Shown here in pieces: positions 1 to 10,699 of a stretch of 64,000 nucleotides of DNA. Position numbers and translations under genes: made by a program. Location of the stretch: the NCBI RefSeq assembly GCF_020382885.2, contig NC_058495.1:23966627-24030626 (forward strand), in the 5' to 3' direction. Position 1 is the first letter of the stretch; every line of letters begins with the position of its first letter. Source of the DNA: Scatophagus argus (taxonomy: Eukaryota; Chordata; Actinopteri; Scatophagidae). The notes under the pieces are model-generated. The model was not told the DNA's origin, searched no databases, and saw only the letters and a program-made list of their open reading frames with translations.

Positions 1-943
1 ATTTTACTACAAAGCAAGAATGTATATAGGGTTTGTGCCTCGACACCACTGGCTTTTAATGTTGGAGGAATGCAACACCAAACTCCGCTAGAAAATCAAA
101 TGTCTTGTTCAATTTCTTGTTTCCATGGATTTCAGCACACACGTGGCATTTTTAACAAGACTTAGATATATAAATATACCCTCTCTTCGATTCGGCATTA
201 GTAACATACATGAAGCGGAAACTGTTTCAATTAAATCTCACCATTTATAAAGGTCTCACGGTGTTAAAATGTAAGCAGAAAGCTGTCAATCGGGGTCGAA
301 TAATAAAAAAAGGCTTTATTATAGGAATTTGGTTGAGAGGACGTATGTTTCAGTCGATCATTACAAATTTCACAGCGTTCATACATGTTATTCTAAAAGT
401 CTGTTAGTATCCCAAGGAACCAACAAACGTAAAACCTCCAAGCGGAATTCGCTACCAGTGTATTGGCGTAATTCACACGGATGGGTCTATGGACTCTCTG
501 GGGACAGTTTGGGCTCCTGGGCCTTCAGTGAGTGAGTGTCAATCCTTTTATATCAGCAGTTTGCTGAGTGCAGGGGAGCCTCCAGGAAACTGCTTAATCA
601 ATGACAGCGCTCAGGATCCACGGTCAGCTGCCACGGCGAAACGGCGAGAGAGATTTCAACGCCATCTCACTCTCATCTGACGAGAACTTATACTTTAATA
701 GTCTACTTCTGTAACCAGACACACTGTGTGGTCGATGCAGAAAATGAGACAAAATTAAGCTTCTACATCTGTGTCCGACAATGGAACTGGTGACGCAGTG
801 ACTCAAACGCCCCCTTAAATACTTCTTTTAAACACACCGCCAGCGGCGCATGTCTGCCAGCATTGGGCCACGAGTGAAAGGTTTACGGCTACGGGTACAG
901 ATTGCTGACGGTTAAGTGACGTTTGTTTCCAGCAAACACTCAC

Positions 944-1045
944 CGTGTGGGACTGGAGGTTCTGGCTGGCTTCGATCACCGCCGTCAGGGGTACGGTGTC
1001 GTCCAGCAGCAGCCTGCCAGGGGACGGCTTCTCCAGGAAAGACAT
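944..1045 (-). CDS. pxk: PX-domain serine/threonine kinase-like protein, first coding exon (partial gene)
   Basis: The first coding exon (34 codons) begins MSFLEKPSPGRLLLDD and ends at QSHT, close to the human PXK N-terminus as I remember it (EKP.G..LLDDTVPLTA.IEASQ.LQSHT). It ends at a good donor (GTGAGT, minus strand, 938-943) with the codon complete. PXK proteins carry a PX lipid-binding domain followed by a kinase-like domain and act on endosomal trafficking; both domains lie in exons beyond the left edge. I found no second exon in 1-940. The frame stays open upstream to another ATG at 1156, which would add 37 residues. I chose 1045 because it matches the conserved start. The gene lies just downstream of rpp14-htd2 on the same strand, as in human. 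Confidence 0.85.
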
Positions 1046-1968
1046 CCCGGATGATTGACGGTGAAAGTCTGATCTGAGCGTCCTTCTGTCACTGACTGAA
1101 GCCGAGGGGAAGACACTGAGATGGAACCCCGCTGAGCGGAGGAGGAACACCAACAACCAGAGAGGAGCGAAATAGCTGCTAGCTTAGCTTTGCCGTAACC
1201 AGGAAGTGCTGCTCCGATCAGACGTCATCAGGCTGCTTTGACATAATGAAAAGAAGGTTGGACAACCACGTGAAGCTGCGTCACTGCCACCTGGTGGTGT
1301 GGAGGAGGATCGACAAAGGCCCTGACAGAAGAATACTGGCCCAGTGTAAGGGATTTAAAGAAAAATACACATGGTAAAATGAACGGTGAAAGAAACAAAA
1401 TTAAAAAGCAAATACCAAAAGTGACAATGACAGTTAAAATAAACCTGCAGGCCCAGCTTATTTCTATTTCTTCTTCTTGAAGCTTTCAACAGAATTTCAT
1501 GGCCTTTCTCGGTGGACGGAGTGGAGCTGAGCTTTCAAAGCAAGTTGTAGCTTGTGTTGAAAATGTAAAACCCGTTTAAAATCCAAAATGCCATCTAAAA
1601 CCCCATCTTAAATAAATATTTACAATAACATGCTGACTGTTTTCCAGCCTCACACAGTCATACTGTAATGTATTGTGCTGACTGGATAATAATTTCAGTG
1701 TGGGAGGATTTCAAAGTTCAAGACCTTGTGTCAGAGTGTGAGGGGACAAAGTCGCAGGAGCTGCATAATTAAATGTGTTAAACTACAGGGAGCCAAACAT
1801 AAGACAAACGAAGAGTCCACACTCTCATGCAAACTGCTTTAATTTCATCTCTGTGGACAGATGAAAATGAATTGGACTGAAAAGAATCAGCTGAACGTAG
1901 ACTGTGACAAGACATGAATGGATTTGATGAATTCAAAGATCAAAAAAAAAAAAAATCATGTTTGCAAA
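1046..1968. other. pxk promoter/5' UTR side and intergenic stretch before the htd2 3' end
   Basis: This holds the probable pxk 5' UTR and promoter, roughly 1046-1250, which is moderately GC-rich with no obvious TATA box. Ordinary AT-rich sequence follows up to the 3' end of the rpp14-htd2 unit. I see no coding region or recognisable repeat in it. Confidence 0.5.
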
Positions 1969-1974
1969 TTTATT
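1969..1974 (-). terminator. poly(A) signal of the rpp14-htd2 transcript
   Basis: The minus strand reads AATAAA about 300 nt downstream of the htd2 stop codon. It is the first canonical signal after the htd2 reading frame, so it probably ends the shared transcript. Confidence 0.5.
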
Positions 1975-2268
1975 CCTCACACAGGATCTCATATATTAAA
2001 CAGCAAAAAACCCAGATCAGATCTGACAAATTAAACACCCTAGAAGTTAATCCAGTTGCTGTCTCGTCTCTCTGGCAACCACTCGATCCCATTCCCAGAC
2101 TTCTTGTTGCCAACAACCAAATAAAGAACAAAAAGAGCAACACAGAATAAACTCTACTGTGCAGGAAAAAAGAGAGATGTCCAGCTGCAGACTGTTCTGC
2201 AGCAGCCATTTTTAGTCACTGCAACTGTCACATCCGAGTGCTGTGAATTCTGTCCTAATCCCGTCCTC

Positions 2269-2751
2269 TCAAGCTTTCTGCTGATCCTCGGGCATCATGA
2301 CCATTACCTCCCCCTCCATCACCACTTTGTCCTTCACAGAGCATGTCACTGCAATGAAGGCAAACGACATCTTGATCTTGCGGACTTCGGCTTCGGCCAG
2401 CACCTCCTCGTCAATGTAGAGTGGCGCCGGAAAGCGGATCTCCTGGTACAGGAAGACACAGCCGCGACCGGGCATCCTGGTGCCGAGCACGGCCGAGATC
2501 AAGCCGTTGATGAGGACGCCATGGACGATGGGCGTCTCGAAGGAGGTGGTGCGGGCGTAGGCTGGGTCCAGGTGGAGGGGGTTGGTGTCACCCGTCAGCT
2601 CGGCAAAGAGCTCCACATCACGGGAGGAGAAAGCTTTGGTGAGGGAGGCTCTCTGGCCGACGTGGAGCAGCCGGCGGGAGGAAGGAGCTGCTCTGACGGA
2701 CGAGAGGCACAGCAACGGTTTGTTAAAGATACTGCACCACGTGAAACTCAT
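2269..2751 (-). CDS. htd2: Hydroxyacyl-thioester dehydratase type 2, mitochondrial (3-hydroxyacyl-ACP dehydratase)
   Basis: A 160-codon uninterrupted frame with a MaoC-like hot-dog fold. The hydratase-2 signature is clear: [18 protein letters not shown] at about residues 49-66, with candidate catalytic Asp55 and His60, followed by PIVHGVL. The first 35 residues are rich in Ser, Arg and hydrophobic residues, as expected for mitochondrial import. The enzyme dehydrates 3-hydroxyacyl-ACP in mitochondrial fatty-acid synthesis, which supplies lipoic acid. In vertebrates this protein is known to be encoded downstream of RPP14 on the same mRNA. The same arrangement is seen here: the frame starts 365 nt after the unspliced rpp14 stop, and a strong acceptor (polypyrimidine tract then CAG) ends one base before the ATG. 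The length fits the family (about 168 aa in human). Confidence 0.93.
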   Translation of the reverse strand: MSFTWCSIFNKPLLCLSSVRAAPSSRRLLHVGQRASLTKAFSSRDVELFAELTGDTNPLHLDPAYARTTSFETPIVHGVLINGLISAVLGTRMPGRGCVFLYQEIRFPAPLYIDEEVLAEAEVRKIKMSFAFIAVTCSVKDKVVMEGEVMVMMPEDQQKA

Positions 2752-3116
2752 CCTGAAGAAAACAAGGCTTCAGCACAGCTGCAGCTCTCGACTGTTTCCT
2801 GTCAGAGCAAGCAGGAATGGAGACACCTGAAGTTAAGAGAGAGAAAGTCTTTACTGTCTGAGAGGGACATTTGCTTTTCACAACTTGTACATATTCAACA
2901 CAGAAATGACAAAACATGACATATACACTTTGTCACATGTGTACTCATGCCCTGGCCTGTGACCCAACCCATTCTGATGAAATACGTTTAGATCAATACA
3001 GAAAGAGTATGATCCCCTCTGTCCAATCCCGTCAAAGCAAGCTCTTGGATTGCATAGAGGATGTCAGACTGAGCCAGCGTTTGTCCCTCAGCACCTCACA
3101 GTACATAAAGATTATT

Positions 3117-3976
3117 TCAGGACAATGAACTGCAGTGAATTCTGCTGACCTGCAGAACTCTGAAGGCACAAGCCTGGTTCTGGTAGGAGCCAAGTAGAGT
3201 CAGGGAACTCCACAGCTTCACCAAACCCCTAAAAACACACACAAACAAATTTAGAAAAACAAAAAACATCTAGTTTAGGAGGTGTGAAAATTTCTCTCCA
3301 TCCTGCTGCTGCCAACTCACCTGCTGCAAACACGTAAGAAAGCAGTGCGGGTTTCTTCATCATACTTCAGCAGGTCAAACGTCAACGCTGCTCCCACCTG
3401 AAGCACATATGTTCAAATATATGAAGAAAATATCCAAACAGGTGGACAAAAACATAACCTCTTCGCATTAACAGTGAAGCTACAACTCCTGATTATTTTA
3501 CCAACAAAAAAACCTGATTATTTTTCAATATTATAAAATTGAGAAAACAAAGGACCATCAGAGGACCATCTGGAATTTTTAACTGTAAAAATTCAGAGTA
3601 GAAGGTGGGAATGTAACGATCGATGCTGGCTTTGTCCAAGATCTCACCTCTCCATACAGACTCCTCAGACCTGTGATGATAAACTGCTTCAGATCTACTT
3701 CACTCAGTCTGGTAGACTCATCCTCCAGCACGCTAAACACAAACATGGGAAAATATTATGTGAGACGCATGTTTGATTACTGCAGTATTATTGACATGTT
3801 CAGATATAAATTCAGCCAGGCCCTTTTTAAGAAGAAACACGGTATATTTGAAAGAAACAAACATTAGGTTTCCTTAAGGTGACTTACAGGCAGACCTTCA
3901 TATAGTGATACGGAGAGGCGTTCTTGAACACGACCCGTTGGTAAACTGCAGGTTTGTCCTGGTCTGCACGTCTCAT
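3117..3976 (-). CDS. rpp14: Ribonuclease P protein subunit p14
   Basis: Four coding exons on the minus strand: 3888-3976, 3648-3732, 3321-3397 and 3117-3228. They join in frame to 120 codons plus stop (human about 124 aa). Conserved blocks are SPYHYMKVCL, LKQFIITGLRSLYGE and GLVKLWSSLTLLGSYQ, followed by CAFRVLQ. All splice sites are GT-AG (donors GTAAGT, GTGAGA, GTGAGT). A 5' UTR exon ends at 4020, and a first non-coding exon lies near 4765-4830. The protein is a small subunit of nuclear RNase P, which matures tRNA 5' ends. The last exon has two possible ends: read-through to a TGA at 3117-3119, or splicing at 3149/3150 to the acceptor just before htd2, which changes the C-terminus to DEFHVVQYL. 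Confidence 0.92.
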
Positions 3977-4764
3977 TCTACTAAAGCATCAGTGACTCCA
4001 GCAGCAGGTTGATCAGCTGACTTAAGACAAAACAAAAACAAAAACAAACAGAAGGTCAGACAGTGTGATTCGACACTATACAAGTCTGCATCTGTGCACA
4101 TATCCATCGATCCTGTGTGTCACGTGGTTCAAACAAGTCAGACATGATTGTGTGAGGCTGACGATTTGGGACTATATGATCAAAAGTCTGTAAAGGATCC
4201 AAATTACGAATATAATATAAACATCGCCAATGTAAAATAAAAATCTATCACATACACACTTTTTGTCAACCCTTTGTCCGTTAATATACGAGACTGTAGT
4301 CCATGTCTCTACAGTTTTGTCGGATATGAAGGTCAGAGTACTAAAACAGATGAATAAAAGTAACTCTATCTTACATTAAAGCGTAGGGGCAAAGTTAAAA
4401 CATTTCGAAAAATAACTTGTTCGTGCCAAAAAAGCTGAACCTTATTTTGACACACAAACAACAAATGATAAACATAGCCAGTAAGATAGCAGCTAACCAC
4501 CGGGCTAAAGAGGTTGAATATCGAAAATATTAGCACATGTAATAAAAACACGCTGTACACGGCCGCACTACCTGAAGCTAAAACTAGCTAACAGGAGGTC
4601 AAACAGTAGCTAAGTTATGTGAACTAAGCTGGCTAGCTTGGCAACGCTAACTCGTAGCTGCTGCACTGACAGCTAAACACAGCTAACGGTTAATGAACTG
4701 CCGTTTCATATTGTTAAAATATGTATTAAAAACATAAGTGCTGCAGCATCTTAACGTTACTCAC

Positions 4765-4835
4765 CACGTATATCAACGTGAAGCGACCACGCAGTGTTAT
4801 GATCCGGTTGGCCTCCTTGCAAACTTTGAATCATT
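4765..4835 (-). promoter_or_regulatory. rpp14-htd2 first non-coding exon and promoter area
   Basis: A GTGAGT donor on the minus strand (4759-4764) follows a short exon that would splice to the 5' UTR acceptor at 4021/4022. No TATA box is visible upstream (higher coordinates), as is common for housekeeping genes. The exact transcription start is not determined. Confidence 0.5.
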
Positions 4836-5080
4836 GCGCATGTGCAGTCATCACATCTAGCTATGTCAAAGAGTAGTAAAATAGTACGATGGGTCACTCG
4901 GTCGCCTGAATATAATGAGGGGTAAAGGCTTAAAGTAATCTAAAACGGTGAAGATGTGTCGCCACCCAGCGGTGTGTTGGCATATTACTAGCTACTAGGC
5001 TACATGTAAAAACACAAAACACAGAACACAGTACAAATTTCCAGTCTGTCAATAAAGTCAGAACAATTTTCCTTTGAAGC

Positions 5081-5086
5081 TTTATT
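5081..5086 (-). terminator. poly(A) signal of abhd6
   Basis: The minus strand reads AATAAA about 490 nt downstream of the abhd6 stop codon, giving a plausible 3' UTR of about 0.5 kb. About 250 bp then separates it from the rpp14 first exon. Confidence 0.5.
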
Positions 5087-5577
5087 TCTATTTTTCTATA
5101 GAAACTCTTCGTACATAAATTATACAAATTCACTCATTAGTGAATCACCCCATTTAAATATTTTCAGGAAGAAAAAATAAATCTGACAACTCACATACAG
5201 TACATTTTTTTATTCTGAATTTCCACGTGAATGTGTTGTATGAGGTTAAATATGCAGTCAGTTCACAGCAGGAGACTTCACATGGAACAAGTATAGTTTT
5301 TCTGATGATGAAATGGGCAAAATCCCAACATGGAATGTTTTTTTCAACATTTAAATTTAAAACAAATATTATAGCCTCCCGCATGGTGCCAGCAAACCTC
5401 AGGAATATTTAACAGTCTGTCCCGTATTTGTGCATTCTTTCAGTGTTCACAGGTGTAAACAAAGTCATAGAAAACTCTTACAGCAAACTAAAAATCTTCT
5501 TCATCATAATCTTCAGTCTCCTTGCCTTCCTCATCCATCATGCGGTCAGGAGTCCGCATACGGTTCAAATGTTTTCT

Positions 5578-6560
5578 TCAGGAAAGTTTCTTAGCATTTT
5601 CACTATGGACTTCCCGCGCGGACAGGAAGTCCGTAATGAGCTTGGCAGCTTTCCTGGGCTGCTCCAGCGCCACAGAATGACCACAGTTGTCCAACACCTC
5701 CACCTGACAGTCTGGCAGCGCCGTCTGCAGGACTGATGCCCCGGACACATCCACCACCTGACAGAGCAGGAAGGTTTGTTAGCAGGAAGCAGTTGTGGAT
5801 CTGTTTGATTAATTTTCCAAAACTGCACGGCAGCATGGCTGTAAGGATAGCAATATTGGCCAGCTGGACGACTCATCGAGTGCTTGATCTGCCAGCGTGG
5901 TCCAGATGCACACATCAAAACTTTACCTTAACTTAAGTACAAATTTGAAGTACTTTTCTTGAGCATTTCAACACAGCCAAGCTTCACCTTAAGCAGCTAC
6001 AGCTTGTTAATGTGTCAGTAATATAACAAAATAACACTGACTTTATGTGACAGCTGTGCCACTGTCCTTAAACACATCACGCTTTTTAATGATTCTCTGC
6101 ACTGCCGTTATTCAACTTATACCTGGTCTTCCTTCCCCCAGATGACCTGCACAGGTGCTGTGATGAGGTGCAGGTTTTCCTGCAGAGAGTGACGAGACTT
6201 CTCCCCGACGATCTCCATGAACACTGAACAACACACACACACACATGCACAAAATCAACAAAGCAAAATCAACATTTTTAAAGCAGTGACATAAAATAAT
6301 AACATTATGATGTTTGAAATTGTAAATTCAGTATAATAAACTCATTCAAATTCATTCTAATCAGTCATTATTTTCTTTGATACAAATACTGTTTTCACTG
6401 ACTAATTAATTAATTGTAATTACTTCTACTTTGCTAGCTATTAAGGTTCAGTCAGTGTATAACTCAAGTTTTTAATATTCTTCATTTGGAGCAGACTGAC
6501 CTTCTTTGTAGAAACCATTGTTGGGGATCCTGTTGTCAAGGAAACCACGCATGATCTGAC

Positions 6561-6595
<35 letters not shown>

Positions 6596-9215
6596 CTATG
6601 GGTATTCTACACATCATTCTTATAACACTGCAGCAGCTAAAGTTTTAGCTACAGAATACTAGTATTACTAACAGTAGTTGCATTAATACATTGACACTGC
6701 ATATGGTTAAAACAGGTTGTGTGCGTCTTCGTCTGGATTTCAGATCTTGTAGCACAGCCTCGTACCGGCCGGGGAAGCTTTGGGGGGGTGTAGCAGCAGA
6801 GATTCAGCATGTCCTTCAGCTCTTGGGGGGTGGTGGGGATCAGAGGGATCGACTCCTCCTGCTGACTCTTCTCCAGCTCCCTCAGACGACTGATGAACTT
6901 AGTTTCTGTGGGATAAACCAGACCTGGAGTGGGAGGAGGAGGAGAACGACGAGAGGGAGGAGGAGAGGGAGGCGTGTCTGTGATTCTGTTTTAATGATAA
7001 ACAGTGTTTGAATCCTGGAGAGAAACACTGAAACATCATGTACATCAAACATCTGCTCAGTTTACCTGCCGGGCAAATCAAGGTGACACCAGACAGATGA
7101 GCGGGGTAACGGGCAGCATATACCCCCGCGACGTTCCCACCCATCGACGTCCCGATCAGGTGGAAGGGTCTTTTATCCAGGCCGATACTCTGCACAAACT
7201 GCACAGAGAGACACAAACAGAGAGATGTTATCTGATTTATCATCTCTCAGAGAACAGCCGTTTATCCAGCTGCTCAGGGACTTTGTGTTGCATCTCTGGC
7301 TAAGAGTTGAGAAAAAGAGAACCAGACATAAACAGGCACACATGGATGTAAACGGGAACAAAGCCGAACAACCGTCAACCTTGACCTCACATTACATGTT
7401 GAGCCATGACCAAATCTTAGCTTGTAATAATTCATAACCTGTATGACATGACAAAGGTGATAAAGCAGTGGACAGACGTCACAACCAGGAATGTAATGAA
7501 CATTAAAGATTTTGTCAAACTAGGAAGAGAGAAGCAAAAAACATTTCTGGTCTCCCATCAGGGACGTGTTGAGTGACCTGGAGTTAGAAACAACGGAGTC
7601 CTTCAAATCTGTATTACATTACAGCGTGTTGCATTCACTACATCACACACACACACACACTTTCTCCTTCACTCTCTGTCTCATACAGACCTGGTGAACT
7701 CGGCCAACCTGACCCTGGATGCTGTAGTCCTCTGGCCCGGTGCGACTTGTCCCCTCGTGTCCGGGCATGTCCACACACACCACATGCTGGTTGCTGGGGA
7801 GATGCTGGTGAGGAAAACAAACACACCCCAATGATATGAAAAGATCTAATCAAAGACTCTTTGTGGAGTTTAACTGGTAGAAACCCGCACAAGTCACAGT
7901 CTAATTGATGCCTGATGTGTTTTGGGTACAAAGTGACAAAGCAGTCTCCTGTGATGATCAGTGTACATGATGTAACTGGTTTGGATAATAACGGATCTGT
8001 GCTTCCATCCATCCATCCTCCTTTTCCTTCATCCATCTCTTATGTGGTCCAACCTCCACCCTTTAATCGCTCCTTGTCCTTCCCTCTCTCTCCTATCTCC
8101 CATGAAACCTCCTTCATTTTCTCCTCTCCTCTTGTTCCACTTTTCCCCTCTTTCTCCTTATCTCTCTCTTCCACCTCTGCTTTATCGTCTTCACTCTTTC
8201 TTTTCTCTTCCCTTTTTTCGTCTTCTTAAAAAGTGTGTTTGACAAAGATACTTGAGTGGACTCACATTTTAAAGTGTGCGCGTGTGTGTGAGTGTGTGTT
8301 ACCCTGATGACAGGCAGCCACATGTCCTTGGTGGCAGAGAAGCCGTGCAGCAGCAGCAGTGACGGTTTGGCGCCCCCTGGAGTCCCGCGACTGGAATAAC
8401 AAAAGCGATAACTTCCACTGTGAGAGTGGTGAACCGCCAGCCCCAGCCTGCAACGCCAGTACCTGAGGAAGATCACAGCGCGATGATCAGGACTTAATAT
8501 GTGCACACACACGTATCATCTGGATTTGTTTCTGACTGCATAATGTATTCAAGAATCCTTATTCTAAAGCCTGGAAAAGCAGTTCCAGAAAATGAAGAGC
8601 TAATCGTGCAACACAGATTTACAGTTTTGTGTTGAGAGGTTAAATCCTGCTTCACATGAGATTTAACACTGTAGATGTTACATTGAGACAATATGTTTAC
8701 AAGTAGGTCTTAAAATTAAGATTGTTCTTGGGTTCTGAGTCAGACCCGATCCTCAGTTCATCTCTCATGCAAATATGGTAATTAGGTTTAAGGATGAAGT
8801 CAGGTTTATGGATCATGGTTATGTTTAAGGTGTGTCTGAGGAAGTGAAATAGCCACAATAATCTCCCAAGCAGCAAACATGTAATTTTTTTTCACCTGGG
8901 ACAAAGTCCACTAAGCAAGGTCATACTGTCAGTCCACAATAAAAGTGTATGTTGGAGAAAACAACAATACAGCAGCAGCAGCCTGTGATACAGTCACTGC
9001 TTAAGTATATGAGGTTTCTTGCTCTGGACCAGACAATTAGATAAAATTTTCTCTAAACTGGTAGTACAAAGATTTCTTCAGTCAGCAGCCTAACCAGTCT
9101 GTTGTTTTTACCAGTTGTAGGCCTTTAGGAGCCCTCCAGGCCAAAACAGGAAGGCGGTGATGAAGGCGAAGACAGGGACAAACAGAACACCTCCAGATAG
9201 CAATATCAGTTCCAT
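5578..9215 (-). CDS. abhd6: Monoacylglycerol lipase ABHD6
   Basis: Eight coding exons on the minus strand: 9112-9215, 8303-8462, 7691-7804, 7066-7198, 6766-6923, 6501-6555, 6123-6223 and 5578-5757. They sum to 1005 nt, or 334 aa plus stop (human 337). The N-terminus is a signal anchor (LILLSGGVLFVPVFAFITAF). The alpha/beta-hydrolase core shows LLLLHGFSATKDMW (oxyanion region), VDMPGHEGT and the nucleophile elbow GTSMGG. The expected triad is Ser144, Asp274 (WGKED) and His302 (NCGHS). The enzyme is a membrane-bound serine hydrolase that degrades 2-arachidonoylglycerol and other monoacylglycerols with its active site facing the cytosol. Acceptors of exons 6 and 7 use TG-repeat tracts. The gene neighbours rpp14 in the same orientation as in human. 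Confidence 0.95.
6554..6592. repeat. CA/TG microsatellite forming the acceptor tract of abhd6 exon 6
   Basis: An (AC)n run of about 30 bp on the plus strand. On the transcribed (minus) strand it is (TG)n, ending in TTGTCAG at the acceptor of exon 6 (6501-6555). It sits where the polypyrimidine tract would be. Confidence 0.8.
8020..8228. repeat. Long pyrimidine-rich tract in abhd6 intron 2
   Basis: About 200 bp of plus-strand sequence is overwhelmingly C and T (TCC, CTT and TTC runs), so the transcribed RNA is purine-rich here. It has no unit repeat and no coding sign. Such polypurine/polypyrimidine tracts can adopt triplex structures; nothing shows that this one does. Confidence 0.6.
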
Positions 9216-9449
9216 CGCTGTGCACTCCTTTAAAATGAAACACACAAACAGTTTCTGAGCTGCGTTTGCTGACCCAGAGACCCATCAGCCCTGCTGCTAC
9301 TGATCTCACAGCACTGAAGTGGTACAAGTCCAGTTAAACCAATAAATAACAGTTTGTGTCAGTGGAATGAAATAAGATGTGCTGTTCAGATGAGCTGAAA
9401 AGCAGTTTCATTGTTTACCGTGAAAGAGATTAAATGAACCATTCAAGGA

Positions 9450-9605
9450 ACACATGGGCATTTTTGACACTTGGCTTGTTTGCTGAGCCTGAGGTGAAGA
9501 TGAAGATCATTTTTATCTCTGCACATTCAGTACAGACGTAGCTTTTAGATTTGTTTTTAGCCTAACTTAGCATAAACACTGGAAACAGAGAGAAACTACT
9601 AGCAT
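9450..9605 (-). repeat. Degenerate copy of a dispersed teleost repeat
   Basis: Reading the minus strand, the segment contains GTTTCCAGTGTTTATGCTAA followed by GTTAGGCTA and a CTTCATCTTC region. It shares this order with copies near 13660, 22826 and 41690. I recognise the motif from many fish genomes but cannot assign a transposon class. Confidence 0.5.
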
Positions 9606-10604
9606 TCCTGTGTTCACTTTCTCACCCTGCCCCTGTCACGCTCATTTACATATATGAGAAACCGATATGTCTCATGCATATCTAAGCACTTCTGTTTTTG
9701 TCCAAAAATCTCACAATTACTGTCACATTTATTAAAGGGACATTCCACCAGGCGTACACATAGTCATGGTTAGTCCTAGTCAGCCTGTAAAACTGTAGCC
9801 CAGTATAAGGTCTGCTGTGGCTCTGGAGGAGTTTCACCAGGTCTGAATAAATAACCATAGTGATGTCATCAGGGTTATTATAACCGAGTGCTTCAGAAAG
9901 CCTGCGTTACAAACTGAAGGTGCGAAGTTCAAAATATATAGCTGATAAAACAAGTTTTTGCTCAAAAATTATTTTCTTTAAACTGGTAATATGTACATAC
10001 ATGATCAAGATTTTGTTTTTATGGTATTATATTTCACTTTTGGTTACTTACTACACTTTGGTGTTACAGTGGACAGTGTGCGTGCTCTAGAATTGTTGTT
10101 CAATTGGATAATTCGCTAACAAAAATAATTGATATAATAACAAGGTTGAAACTTTGATGTTTGAAGTCAATAAACAAAGTCCATATGTAAGCTCCGAAAA
10201 CTAAATATATATCTATATAAAGAAAAAGTTACATAAAGTTACATAAAATTTGGGGTCAGCAGCAAACAAGAGGTGTGTCAAAGTAGAGTAAAGGAGCGGA
10301 AGACGTAACTTCCCTTTTACCACATTATTGCTGGATTACAGCTAACTTTATTTCATACCGAAGGTTTAAGAGTAAAGCAGCTTTGTGAACCGGCACATCC
10401 AAACATACGACCTATTAGACACATGTGCATGAAGATCATGAACCTAAACATCCTTTTAACGTGCTGGAGGAAACATCACATCTCAAACATGATCAGAACA
10501 TGATAGGCCGAGTTGTATAAACACACCGTCAGCTGCAAAGCTGAAGACAGATTCATTTTGATTATAGCATGTTTATAACGAGGCGTACAGGAGTAGAACA
10601 ATAC

Positions 10605-10690
10605 CTGTCTGAGTCCTCTTCGATCTGTCACAGAAAGCTGTCCTCCATTCAGTCTGCTCCTCCTCCTCCTCTTTCACCCAAATTACACAA
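10605..10690 (-). other. Probable abhd6 5' UTR exon and promoter
   Basis: A minus-strand donor (GTATTG at 10599-10604) follows a short GC- and GAG-rich segment. The acceptor in front of the coding exon (TTTTAAAG at 9228-9235) would receive it. It carries no ATG continuing in frame. The 5' limit is a guess. Confidence 0.45.
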
Positions 10691-10699
10691 CAGCCTTTC

